DNA from: Sapria himalayana
Taxonomy: Eukaryota; Streptophyta; Magnoliopsida; Malpighiales; Rafflesiaceae
Length of the DNA: 64,000 nucleotides
Direction of reading: 5' to 3'
Assembly: GCA_029783825.1 (NCBI GenBank)
Contig: JAREIK010012397.1
Location: 248,001-312,000 of the forward strand
Below the pieces are notes generated by a model. That model saw only the letters and a program-made list of their open reading frames with translations. It made no database searches and was not told where the DNA came from. The position numbers and the translations under genes were made by a program. Below, piece by piece: positions 26,391 through 38,522 of this stretch (position 1 is the first letter of the stretch; each line of letters opens with the position of its first letter).

Positions 26391-29300
26391 ATAAACCACT
26401 AAATGCATACACAATAAAATCAATAAACTCCTAAGGCCCGTAATGCCTAAATACATAAACCATTAAACTGCTATATAATACTTAATAATTAAGAAATCTA
26501 ATTTTTATTTCAATTTATTATTATTTTAAATATTCATTTTAATTATTTATACATTTATTTTATAGAAATATTTATTACAAAATAAATTATGAGTGCGACA
26601 AATATAAATTAAATAATTTATTTTTAATCAAAAAATATATATACGCTTATAAATGAAGTAAAATTCTAAAAATTAAAAATTATTATCCAGTAATATATTT
26701 TACTTTAATCTTGAATCACTTTGGGTTATGTAAATATTTTTTTATTTAATATCAATCTTATTATTAATAGTTTATTAATTTAATTTTTGATCATTATTAT
26801 AATATCTATCAATAAAATTGTTTATATTGAATTTATATGATATATAATTATTAATATTATTATAACTAAATATTGTATTCACATTTCAAAAAATTGTAAA
26901 TATTATTATATTTTCAAAGGTTATAACCTATGAAAATGATAACAAATTATAGAAATTTTTTTGTTATTTTATGTTTTAAATAAAACCTATAAACCACTAA
27001 ATGCCTAAAAACATAAATTGCTAAAATCATAAACGACAAAACCTTTAAATACTTATTCCATTAAACTAGTATAGATTAATAATAAATCATAAATCTAATT
27101 TTAATTTTTATTTAGTATAATTTCAAATTTTTATTTTAATTATTTATCAGTTTATTTTTATAGAAATATTAATTACAAAATAAATTATTAGTGAGACAGA
27201 TCTATCTTAAATAATTAATTTTTCATCAAAAAAAATATATATTCTTATAAAAAGAGGCAAAATTTTAAAAACAAAATTTTATTATTTTGTAATATATTTT
27301 ATTTTGATTTTGAATCATTTTATTTTTTGCAATTATATTTTAATTTATATCATTCTTATTAATAATAGTTTATTAATTTTTAATTGATCATTATTATAAT
27401 ATCTATTAATAAAATTATTTATATTGAGTTTACATTATATATAATTATTAAGAATATTATAAGTAAATATTATTTTAACATTTTAAAAAAATAAAAAATT
27501 ATTATATTTTCAAAGGTAATAACCTTGAAAAATTAAAAAAAAATCAAAAAATTTAATTTTTTATTTTTTTATTATTTAAATAAAAACTATAAATCACTAA
27601 AGTCCTAAACACTTAAATCACTAAACCCCAAAACACCTAAATACTTAAACCATTAAATCTGTATATCCTGAATAATAAATAATAAATCTCAATTATATTG
27701 GTATTAATTATAATTTTAAATATTCATTTTAATTATTTATTAGTGTATTTTTATAGAATTCTTAATTAATAATAAATTATGTAGAAAAAAATATAATTTA
27801 AATATTTTACTTTTAATACCAAAAAATATAAACTTATAAAAAGAAGCAAAACATCAAAAAAATTATTATTTCGTTTTATATTTTACTTTGATTTTGAATA
27901 AATTTACGTTTTGCAAATATATTTTAAAAAATATCTATCTTATTAATAATAAAATATTAATTTATTTTTTGATCATTAAAATAATATCTATCAATATTTT
28001 TTTCATTAACATGATATATTTTATTTGCAAAAATATTTTTTGATCATTAATAATTCAATATAATTGTTTATATTAAATTAACATGTTATATAATTATTAA
28101 TATTATCATAACTAAATATAGTATTCACATAAATAAAAAATTTAAAAATTGTTATATATTCAAAGGTTATAACCTTCAAAAATGAGAAAAAATAACAAAA
28201 ATAAATTTTTTGTTATATCATTGTTTAAATAAAACTTATAAACCATTAAATGCCTAAATACCCAAATCTATAAATTCCTAAACCTCGAAGCCCCTAAATA
28301 CCTAAACCTTTAAATTCATAAACCTTAAATATAATTTAAATAATGTATAGAAATATTAATTACAAAATAAATTATGAGTGACAAATATAATTTAAATAAT
28401 ATATTTTTCAACAAAAAAATATATAAGCTTATAAAATGATGCAAAAACTAAAAAAATTATTATTTAATAATAAATTTATTTTGATTCTGAATCATTTTAT
28501 GTTTTTAAAATATATTTTAATTTATATCTATCATATTAATAATAGTTTATATATTTACTTTTTGATAATTGATATTATATTATCAATAAAATTATTATAT
28601 TTAGTTTATATTATATATAGTGATAATTATTATTATTACTAAATATTGTATTCACATTTTTAAAAAAATTTAAAATTATTATATTTTCAAATGTTATAAG
28701 ATTTGAAAATTTGAAAAAATATAAAAAATAAATTTTTTGTTATTTCATTATTTGAATAAAAGCTATAAACCATTAAATTCAAAAATACTAAAATCAATAA
28801 CTTCTAAATCTCGAAAAGCCTAAATAGTTAAATTTTTTAAACATGTATATCCTAAATAATAAATAAAAAATCTCATTTTTATTTTTTTCATTATAATTTT
28901 AAATATTCATTTTAATTATATATTTGTTTATTTTTTTATAAATATTAATTACAAAATAAATTATTAGTTAGACAAATATAATTTATATAAATTAATTTTC
29001 AACAAAAAAATATAGATAAACTTATTAAAAGAAGAAAAAAATTAAAAACAAAAAATTATTATATAGTAATATATTTTAATTTGTTTATGAATCAATATAG
29101 GTTTTGTAATTATATTTTAATTGATATCTAACTTATTAATAATTGATTATTAATTTATTTTTTGATCATTATTAGAATATTTTTCAATAAAAATATTCAT
29201 ATAAAATTTATATGATATATAGATTTAATAATTATTATGACTAAATATTGTATTCACTTTTGAAAAAAATTTTAAAATTATTAAATTTTCATAGATTATA

Positions 29301-29960
29301 ACCTTTGAACATGTGAAAAAACAAAAAAAATATTTTCATTGTTATTTCATTGTTTAAATAAAACCTATAAATCACTAAATGCCTAAACACTTAAATCACT
29401 AAACTACAAAATCCATATACCCCATTATAGATAATCGTTTAAATGGGTTGACTATAAATAATAATTAATAAATCTCATTTTTATATTTTTTCATTATAAT
29501 TTAAAAAATTCATTTTGATTGTTTAGTCTTTTATTTATATATATATATTAATTATAAAATAAATTATGAGTTAAAAATATAATTTATAAAAATTATTTTT
29601 CATCAAAAAATAGATAAGCTAATAAAAAGAATAAAAATTTAAAAACAAATAATTAATATTATGTAATATATTTTGCTTTGCTTTTGATTTATTTTAGGTT
29701 TTGATATTATATTTTAAGTAATATCAATGTTATTCATTTTAGATTTTTAATTTATTTTTTGATAATTATTAGAATATCTATCAATAAAATTATTTATATT
29801 GAATTTATATGATATATAATTATTATGATTATTATAAATAAATATTTATTCACTTCTGAAAAAAAATTAAAAATTATTATATTTTCAAAGGTTATAACCT
29901 TTGAAAATATCAAAAAATATTAAAAATAATTTTTTTTTATTTTTTTCTTAAATAATATCT
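26391..29960 (+). repeat. Higher-order repeat block b-a-e-d-c'-c
   Basis: Blocks near 26400 (b), 26990 (a), 27590 (e), 28240 (d, CTCGAAGCCCC), 28780 (c') and 29370 (c), followed by the next b near 29970. This is the same core order b-a-e-d as the preceding block. The reverse-strand equivalent c-d-e-a-b is seen at about 58960-61320. Confidence 0.6.
29881..29908. repeat. 28-bp perfect palindrome in satellite monomer
   Basis: Exact copy of the GGTTATAACC-centred palindrome. Confidence 0.85.
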
Positions 29961-30797
29961 ATAAACCACTAAATGCATACACAGTTAAATCTATAAACTT
30001 ATAAACCCCATAATGCCTAAATACATAAACCATTAAACTGCTATATACTACTTAATAATTAATAAATCTAATTTTTTTTATATTTATTATAATTTTAAAT
30101 ATTCTTTTTAATTATTTATTAGTTTATTTTTATAAAAATATTTATTACAAAATAAAGTATGAGTGCGACAAATATAATTTAATTAATTTGTTTTTAATAA
30201 AAAAAATATATGCTTATAAAAGAAGTAGAAATTTAAAAATTAAAAATTATTATCTCGTAATATATTTTACTTTAACTTTGAATCAATTTGGGTTTTGTGA
30301 ATATTTTTTAATTAATATCTATCTTTTTAGTAATAGTTTATTAATTTAATTTTTGATCATTATTATATTATCTATCAATAAAATTCTTTATATTGAATTT
30401 ATATGATATATAATTATTAATATTGTATTATAACTAAATATTGTATTCCCATTTCAAAAAATTGTAATTATTATTATATTTTCAAAGGGTATAACCTATG
30501 TAAATGATAACAAATTATAGAAATTTTTTTTGTTTTTTTATTTTTTTATATAAAACCTATAAACCACTAAAAGCCTAAAAAGATAAATCTCTACACTCCT
30601 AACGACACAACCTCTAAATACTTAAACTATTAAACTAGTATACATTAATAATAAATCTTAAATCTCATTTTAATTTTTATTGAGTATAATTTTAAATTTT
30701 TATTTTAATTATTTATCAGTGTATTTTTATAAAAATATTAATTACAAAATAAATTATTAGTGAGATGGATCTAATTTAAATTAAGCTGGTATCCCTA

Positions 30798-30838
30798 AAT
30801 AATAAATAATAAATAATAAATAATAAATAATAAATCTC
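30798..30838 (+). repeat. Heptanucleotide run (TAATAAA)n
   Basis: About five to six TAATAAA units in tandem. A matching TTTATTA run lies at about 51243-51270. Relative to the hAT target sites at 31339 and 50727 both lie about 525 bp away, which anchors the inverted homology of these two flanks. Confidence 0.8.
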
Positions 30839-31331
30839 ATTTTTTTTATTTTAATTTTAAATATTCATTTTAATTATTTATTTGTTTATTTATATATAAA
30901 TATTAATTACAAAATAAATTATGAGTTAGATAAATATAATTTATATAAATTATTTTTCAGTAAAAAAATATAGATAAACTTATTAAAAGACAAAAAAAAT
31001 TCAAAAACAAAAAATTATTATATAGTAATATATTTTTCTTTGCTTCTGAATCATTTTAAGTTTTGTAATTATATTTTAATTATATATCTATCTTATTATT
31101 AATTGATTATTAATTTATTTTTTCATCATTATTAGAATATTTATCTATAAAATTGTTTATATTGAATTTATATAATATAAAAATATAATGATTAGTATAA
31201 CTAAATATTGTATCCAATTTGAAAAAAATATAAAAATTATTATATTTTCAAAGGTTATAACCATTGAAAATATCAAAAAATAATTAAAATAATTTTTTTT
31301 TATTTTATTTTTAAATAAAAGCTATAAACCA

Positions 31332-31359
31332 CTCAATGCTAGGGGTGGTCTTGGACGGA
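31332..31359. other. Truncated hAT terminus with target site at the satellite inversion junction
   Basis: CTCAATGC (31332-31339) is followed by TAGGGGTGGTCTTGGACGG. Both parts match the end of hAT copy 2 read on the minus strand (CTCAATGC at 50734-50727, then TAGGGGTGCTCATGGGACGG), including the private variant CTCAATGC for CTAAATGC. Only about 20 bp of transposon remain. Immediately afterwards (from about 31360) the satellite continues in the opposite orientation. This is therefore the relic of a third copy of the same insertion, cut inside its terminal repeat. Confidence 0.8.
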
Positions 31360-34300
31360 TAATAAATATATATAATGTAAACTAAATATAAATAATTTTA
31401 TTAATAGATATTATAATAATGATCAATAAATAAAATAATAAACTAGTAATATTAAGAATGATATAAATTAAAATATAATCGTAGAATCTAAAATGATTCA
31501 AAATCAAAATAAGATATATTACTAAATAATAATTTTTTATTTTAAAAAATTTGCCTTATTTTATACGTATATATATTTTTTGATTAAAAATAAATTATTT
31601 AAATTATATCTGTCTCACTAATAATTTATTTTGTAATTAATATTTCAATAAAAATAAACTGATAAATAATTAAAATGAATATTTAAAATTATATTGAAAA
31701 CTAATAAAAATGAGATTTATTATTTATTATTTAGAGTATACTAATTTAAAGGTTTATGTATTTATGGGCTTCGGTGTTTATGAGTTTAGTCATTAATAAT
31801 TTAGGTATATTGTGGTTTATAGATTTTATTTAACAAATCTAATAACAAAAAATTTAATTTTTTATTTTTTCTTAATTTTAAATTTTTTTAAAATGTGAAA
31901 ATATTATTTTTTTATAATAATCTAAATAATTATATATTATGCAAATTCAATATAAATAATTTTTTTATAGATATTATAACGACGATAATAAAATATATTA
32001 ATAAACTATTATTAATAAGATAGATATTAAATAAAACTATTATTAATAAGATAAAATATACAGGTTTTAAAGATTATATATTTAGGAGTTTTGGGATTTA
32101 AGAATTTAGTGATTTAAGTGTTTAGGCATTTAGTAAGTTATAGGTTTTATATTAAAAATAAAATAACAAAAACAATTTTTTTGTTATTTGTTCTCATTTT
32201 TGATGGATATAACCTTTGAAACTATAACAATTTTTAATTTTTTTTTAAATATGAATACTATATTTAGTTATGATAATCTTAATAATTATATATCATGTAA
32301 AATTAATATAAACAATTATATTGATATATATTATAATAATGATCATACAAAAGATTAATAAACAATTATTAATAAGATAAATATTATTTAAAATATATTT
32401 ACAAAGCCTAAAAAGATTACAAATCAAATTGAAATATTTTATTAAATATTAATTTTAAATTTTTAAATTTTTGTATCCATTTATAAGCTTATATATTTTT
32501 TGATGAAAAATAAATTATTTAAAATATATTTGTGTAACTATTAATTTATTTTTTAAATTATATTTCTATAAAAATAAACTAATAAATAATTAAAATGTAT
32601 ATATAAAATTATAATGAATACTAATAAAAATGAGATTTATGATTAATTATTTAGAGTATACTTATTTAATGATTTTAATAAATTGTTGTTTTGGGGTTAA
32701 TGAGTTTATTGATTTATATGTTTACACATTTAAGTGTTTATAGGTTTTATTTAATCGATGAAATAACAAAAAATTTATTTTTATTAATTTTGGTGATTTC
32801 CAAAGGTTATAACCTTTGAAAATATAATAATTTTTTAATAGTTCTAAAATATGAATACAATACTTAGTTATAATAATCATAATAATTTTATTTGATGTAA
32901 ATTCAATATAAAAAATATTATTAATATATATTATTTTGATGATCAAAAAATAAATTAATAAACTATTTTTAATAAGATAGATATTAATTTAAATATATTT
33001 GTAGAACTCAAAATAATTTAAAATCAAAGTAAATTATATTACTAAATAAAATTTTAAATTTTTGAAATTTTGTTTATTTTTATAAGCTTATATTTTTTTT
33101 CATAAAAAATAATTTATTTAAATTACATGTCTCACTCATTATTTATTTTGTAATTATTATTTCTATAAAAATAAACTAAAAAATAATTAAAATGAATATT
33201 TAAAATTATAATGATTACAAATAAAAATGAGATTTATTATTTATTATTTAGGTTATATAGGTTTAATAGTTTAAGTATTTAGGGGGTTTTGGTGTTTAAG
33301 AAAATAGAATTTAAAAGATTAGACATTTAGTGGTTTATATGTTTTATTTAAATAATAAAATAATTAAAAAAATTATTTTTGTGCTTTTTATCATTTTTGA
33401 AGGTTTTAACCATTGAAAATATTATAATTTTTAAATTTTTTTTAAATGTAAATATAATATTTAGTTATAATAATCTTAAAAAATTATAAGACATTTAAAT
33501 TCAATATATGTAATTTTATTGTTAGATATTATAAAATTGATCAAATAAAAATTTAATTAACTATTCTTAATAAGATTGATAGTAATTAAAATATAATTGC
33601 AAAACCTATATATAATGATTCAAAATCAAAGTAAAATATATTAAAAAATAATAATTTTTTGTTTTTAAATTTTTTTTTCTTTTTATATGCTTATATATTT
33701 TTTTTGATTAAAAATAAATTATTAAAATTATAGTTTTCTCGCTCATTATTAATTTGTAATTAATATTTCTATAAAAAATAAACTAATAAATAATTAAAAT
33801 GAATATTTAAAATTATAATGAATACAAATTAAATGAGATTTATGATTTATTATATGTGGTATACTGGTTTTATGGTTTTATTATTTAGGAGTTTTGTCGT
33901 TTAGGAGTTTATCAATTTATGTTTTTAGGTATTTAGTACTTTATAGGATATATTTATATAATAAAAATAAAAAAAAATTATATTTATTATGATTTTCAAA
34001 GGTTATAACCTTTGAAAATAAAATAATTTTTAAATTTTTTGAAATGTGAATACTATGTATAATTATATTAATCTTACTAATAATATATCATATAAATTCA
34101 ATATAAATAATTTTAATGATACATATTATAATAATGATCAAAATTTAAATTAATAAACTATTATTAATAATATAAATATTAATTAAAATATATTTACATA
34201 ACACAAAATGATTCAAAATCAAATCAAAATATATTACTAAATAAAAATATTTAATTTTTAAATTTGTCCTTTTTATAAGTTTATATTTTTTTTTGATTAA

Positions 34301-35549
34301 AAAAATTATTTAAATAATATTTGTCTTACTCGAAATTTATTTAGTAATTAATTTTTCTAAATAATTAAACTATAAATAATTAAAATGAATATTTAAAATT
34401 ATAATAAATAAAAATAAAAATGTGATGTATTATTTATTAAGTAATATATTGATGTTAAAATGTTTATGTATTATTTATTAATTTTTCTTATTTTCATAAG
34501 TTATAACCTTTGAAAATATAATAATATTTAAAATTTTTTGAAATATGAATACAATATTTAGTTATAATAATAATAGTAATTATATATGATATAAATTCAA
34601 TATAAATATTTTTATTGATAGATATTATAATAATGATCAAAAATTAAATTAATAAAAAACTAATAATAAGATAGATATTAATTAAAAAATATTTACAAAA
34701 CCCAAATTGATTCAAAATTAAAGTAAAATATATTAATGGATAATAATTTTTAATTTTTAAAATTTTACTACTTTAATAAGCATATATATATTTTTTGATT
34801 AAAAATAAATTAATTATTATGTATTATATAGCAGTTTAATGGTTTGTGGATTTAGGTATTATGGGGTTTAGGTGTTTAATGATTTAATTGTGCATGCATT
34901 TAGTGGTTTATAGGTTATTTTTTAAATATAAAATTACAAAACATTTATTTTAATTATTTTTTGATATTTTCAAAGGTTATAACCATAGAAAATATAATAA
35001 TTTTTTATTTTTTTTAAAGTGAATTCAATATTTAGTTATAATAATCATTATATTTATATATCATATAAATTCAATATAAACAATTTTATTGATAAATATT
35101 CTAATAATGTTCAAAAAATAAAATAATAATCTATTATTAATAAGATAAATATCAATTATAATATAATTACAAAACTTAAAATGATTCAGAAGCAAAGAAA
35201 AATATATTACTATATAATAATTTTTTGTTTCGTAATTTTTTTTTCTTTTAAAAAGTTTATCTATATTATTTTGATCAAAAATAATTTATTTAAATTATAT
35301 TTGTGTAACTCATAATTTATTTTGTAATTAATATTTATATAAAAATAATCAAATAAATAATTAAATTTGAATATTTAAAATTAAAATGAAAAAAAAATGA
35401 GATTTATTCTTTATTATTTAGGATAAATCGGTTTAATTTAAATTAGATCTGTCTCACTAATAATTTATTTTATAATTAAAATTTCTATTAAAAAAACTGA
35501 TAAATAATTAAAATAAAAATTATAATTATACTGAATAATTAAAATAATT
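31360..35549 (-). repeat. AT-rich satellite array, reverse orientation (segment 4)
   Basis: The satellite now has GGTTTATAGGTTTTATT and TTTAGG-type heptads on the + strand. The start (31361-31700) closely matches 63657-64000 in direct orientation; shared are GTAGA-TCTAAAATGATTC and AATCAAAATAAGATATATTA. From about 32160 onward it matches the reverse complement of 9631-14950. The hAT-free site GCATTTAG at 32126-32133 occupies the position that holds copy 1 in the left half. The 32722-32946 open frame is satellite-derived. No gene. Confidence 0.88.
33992..34019. repeat. 28-bp perfect palindrome in satellite monomer
   Basis: Exact copy of the GGTTATAACC-centred palindrome, here in the reverse-oriented array. 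Confidence 0.85.
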
Positions 35550-36654
35550 TATTTTGTCTCTCTCAACTCTAGAATGATCGCTAAAGCTCTAACCAAAATA
35601 ATAGGTGCTTTTACTTTATCTCTATTATGTCTCATCATATTTGATGTTGAATCCATTGGCTATCAAAGGTAATTTGACTCATGTATGCTAACAAACTTAA
35701 CCAAAGTTGTACCCCTATGTGTTGAAATAGCTAGTTGTTGAGGATACTATTTATATTGATTATTGTAATTTCTTCTAAAATATCTCTCATGCACACGCTC
35801 AAAGCAATTTTTTTAAAAAAATTGTTCACCTCTAAAAAAATAACCACCTTGTAGCCTATTAGAACAAACTAGCCCCTGGGCAGTTTGAGCAGGTCAAGAA
35901 CTATGGGCTCTCTTTCAATCAAGAATAAAAAAATTTATTTTATTGGCATGTCTAAGCCCTTTTTTTATATCCTCATGGATATGAAAAGTATTAATTCTTT
36001 CTTTTTATATTAAATGAGTTATGTATACAAGCTCACAAAACCCAAAAAGGAGTAAATGAATCATATTCAAATGTATAAACGGTTTTAATCATTGCTCAAA
36101 ATATTAGTCTTTAATTTTAATACTTGAGGTCACAAATCAATGGAAAAAGCCATAGTGATATTTCCAATCCCAAGAATTTTAGCTATAGAAAGTTATAAAG
36201 AGTAGTACTTGAGCTTTAACTATTTCAAGGGTCATGACTTTTGCTCTTAAGAAATGTCCAAAGTTACAATCATTCCTAGTGCAATTACTTTGCAATATAT
36301 AGATAAAATGCACAAGCTATGGCCATAACCAATACTATGACCCAGTATTATTGTGATTAAATTTGTATTCATGATCATTCTTAGTGTCATGATAATATGT
36401 TTGACAGAGAGACACAAGTTATGGCATATTCTCATCGATATGATTTTGTGTTCTAGAGACAAAATATACAATAATGACAATTGCTAATGCTATAATAATC
36501 TAAAGCAAGAAAGAGACTGAATCCATAACTCACCCCTTGAGTCATGACTTTGTGTTACATATACAAAAAGATAAATCTGTGACATTCCTAAAAGTTATGA
36601 ATTTCAATTTAAATTTAACACTTAGTAATTTGATTATAAAAGTGCAAAGCATGA

Positions 36655-36740
36655 GATTTAGGATTTAGGGTTTATGGACTAGTATTATAGTTTATGGTTT
36701 AATGTTTAGGATTTAATGTTTAGGGTTTATGATTTTTTTT
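36655..36740 (-). repeat. Degenerate interstitial telomere-like repeat in A'
   Basis: TTTAGGATTTAGGGTTTATGG and further TTTAGGATT/TTTAGGGTT heptads on the + strand, the inverted counterpart of 8446-8525. More decayed than its partner. Confidence 0.7.
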
Positions 36741-37377
36741 TGTTTTTTTTCGGAAAATATACACTTTATTTATCATTTAGGCACACAACTTACAAGAGAC
36801 TAAAAAGCTGACTAATTTAGGTCAGCCCAGCAACTCCTATGGACTTTAATGATTCTATGCATAAAATACATTAAAAAACATATTGCCTAATAATTCCAAG
36901 CATACAAATACAACTAAAATCACCAGGCATTCCCGGATTTTAAAGTTGGCCTTGAGTCATTATTCACACTACGTCCTTTCCATTCGGATTTGTCCAAGCC
37001 TTTTTGAGGAACCTGAATGATGCACCATATTAAAACTATGCAAATATAAGATTGTGCATGTGTGTGACATGCAGCATCAAGCATTTGCCTATGTCATTGC
37101 TATGCAATGTAATACGTGTAAAACTGAATACACATAAATCCACAAGTCCATATCTACCGCATTTTGTCAATTCATTCTCACCTCTGAATTCAACATTCTT
37201 TTGCTCCAATAATCCTCAAAATAGTATCTCTTGGGTAAGAATGCTTCCTCCTCGAACTCCTAGAAGTGGTTGTATGTTTCACCGACAAAATAACAAAAAA
37301 TATGCCTTCATCGGTGTGCATGTGTGATGGGGTCCATCTCATAGTCTAATTATCTACGCGTACAACCAAGCTAAAAT

Positions 37378-38436
37378 AAAAGTAAAATTACAAAATGCTA
37401 TAAAGATGGGTCTTATGCTCCCGAGAGTGTAGCATCGCCTATTGTGTATTTATAAAATGCGTTAGTGGGCCCCACTTAGAGATACTGATGGGTCCAGTTG
37501 CCCTCATTGCATGCTACATAGAGAACATACAAGATTGTGTGTGTGAGTATGTCATGATCCGTCTCTACTAGTACATGGTGCATACAAAGTCCAAAATACA
37601 AATAAGACAACAAACATAAACTACAAGTTTGAATCTTTTGCTCCCGTGTGGCTGGTCTGAACTCCATTGCTTACTGGCCCTACTTGGTGATGCTTCGGAT
37701 ATTGTCGGCTCTGCAATTAATCATGGATTACCCGCTACTCCTGTTGGGCGATGGTTGGGTGGTCCTCTATGCTGCCTGATAGTGCTAGTGGGACCCACTT
37801 CTAGCTACTCCTGGCTTTACTACCGTCCACTTTGCTCGGTCTCGTCAGTTGTCAGAATGTTATCATCCCGGCTTGCTAGTGGGGCCCGCTACAAGCTGGT
37901 GGCCCATACTTCTGGCTTGCTAGTGGGGCCCGCTAAAAGTAAAATTACAAAATGCTATAAAGATGGGTCTTATGCTCCCGAGAGTGTAGCATCGCCTATT
38001 GTGTATTTATAAAATGCGTTAGTGGGCCCCACTTAGAGATACTGATGGGTCCAGTTGCCCTCATTGCATGCTACATAGAGAACATACAAGATTGTGTGTG
38101 TGAGTATGTCATGATCCGTCTCTACTAGTACATGGTGCATACAAAGTCCAAAATACAAATAAGACAACAAACATAAACTACAAGTTTGAATCTTTTGCTC
38201 CCGTGTGGCTGGTCTGAACTCCATTGCTTACTGGCCCTGCTTGGTGATGCTTCGGATATTGCCGGCTCTGCAATTAATCATGGATTACCCGCTACTCCTG
38301 TTGGGCGATGGTTGGGTGGTCCTCTATGCTGCCTGATAGTGCTAGTGGGACCCACTTCTAGCTACTCCTGGCTTTACTACCGTCCACTTTGCTCGGTCTC
38401 GTCAGTTGTCTGAATGTTATCATCCCGACTTGCTGG
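37378..38436 (-). repeat. Recent 557-bp tandem duplication within A'
   Basis: Units 37378-37934 and 37935-about 38436 are nearly identical; a handful of differences were seen by eye (for example CCCTACTTGG against CCCTGCTTGG, and TTGTCGG against TTGCCGG). The junction joins GGGCCCGCT to AAAAGTAAAATTAC with short shared GCTAAAA sequence. The second unit then loses about 50 bp around CTTGCTGG relative to the first unit and to copy A. A 63-residue minus-strand frame occurs identically in both units (37476-37667, 38033-38224) simply because the DNA is duplicated. Confidence 0.9.
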
Positions 38437-38522
38437 CCCCTCTAAATGCTACACCAAAATGGACAAGAATATGTGTACGTGTGTATGTGGTCCGTCGCTA
38501 TGTGTGTGTGGTGCAGCAGTAT

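Larger units (their letters stand above)
18531..31331 (+). repeat. AT-rich satellite array, forward orientation, with higher-order structure (segment 3)
   Basis: About 12.8 kb of uninterrupted satellite. Palindrome boxes occur near 20569, 21157, 21678, 22283, 22868, 23460, 24612, 25368, 26318, 26919, 27513, 28165, 28692, 29890, 30488 and 31250. Block variants read b-a, b-a-e-d-c', b-a-e-d-a-c, b-a-e-d-c'-c, b-a. The first kilobase (18531-19480) matches the reverse complement of 46080-47024. The last part (up to 31331) matches the reverse complement of the stretch starting at 50735. Open frames 21012-21284 and 28436-28642 are satellite translations, not genes. Confidence 0.9.
35550..38522 (-). 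mobile_element. Unrecognised dispersed element A' (inverted copy 2)
   Basis: Reverse-complement counterpart of 7161-9630 with the same flanks: on the minus strand it begins after CTCCTAAACCCTGATAC, and its other end has TCTCTCTCAACTCTAGAATG. It is about 0.5 kb longer because of a 557-bp internal tandem duplication (37378-38436). It holds several copies of the near-palindrome TAGTGGG(A/G/C)CCC(A/G)CT at about 37463, 37786, 37876 and 37921, and again in the duplicate. The frames 37052-37327 (91 residues) and 36247-36480 correspond to frames in copy 1 but differ at many replacement sites. The 127-residue frame at 37629-38012 depends on the duplication. Class undetermined. Confidence 0.6.

Noticed and set aside
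37629..38012. 127-residue frame in A', with a 75-residue repeat at 38186-38413
   Set aside because: Created by the 557-bp tandem duplication; copy A has no matching intact frame and no family was recognised.
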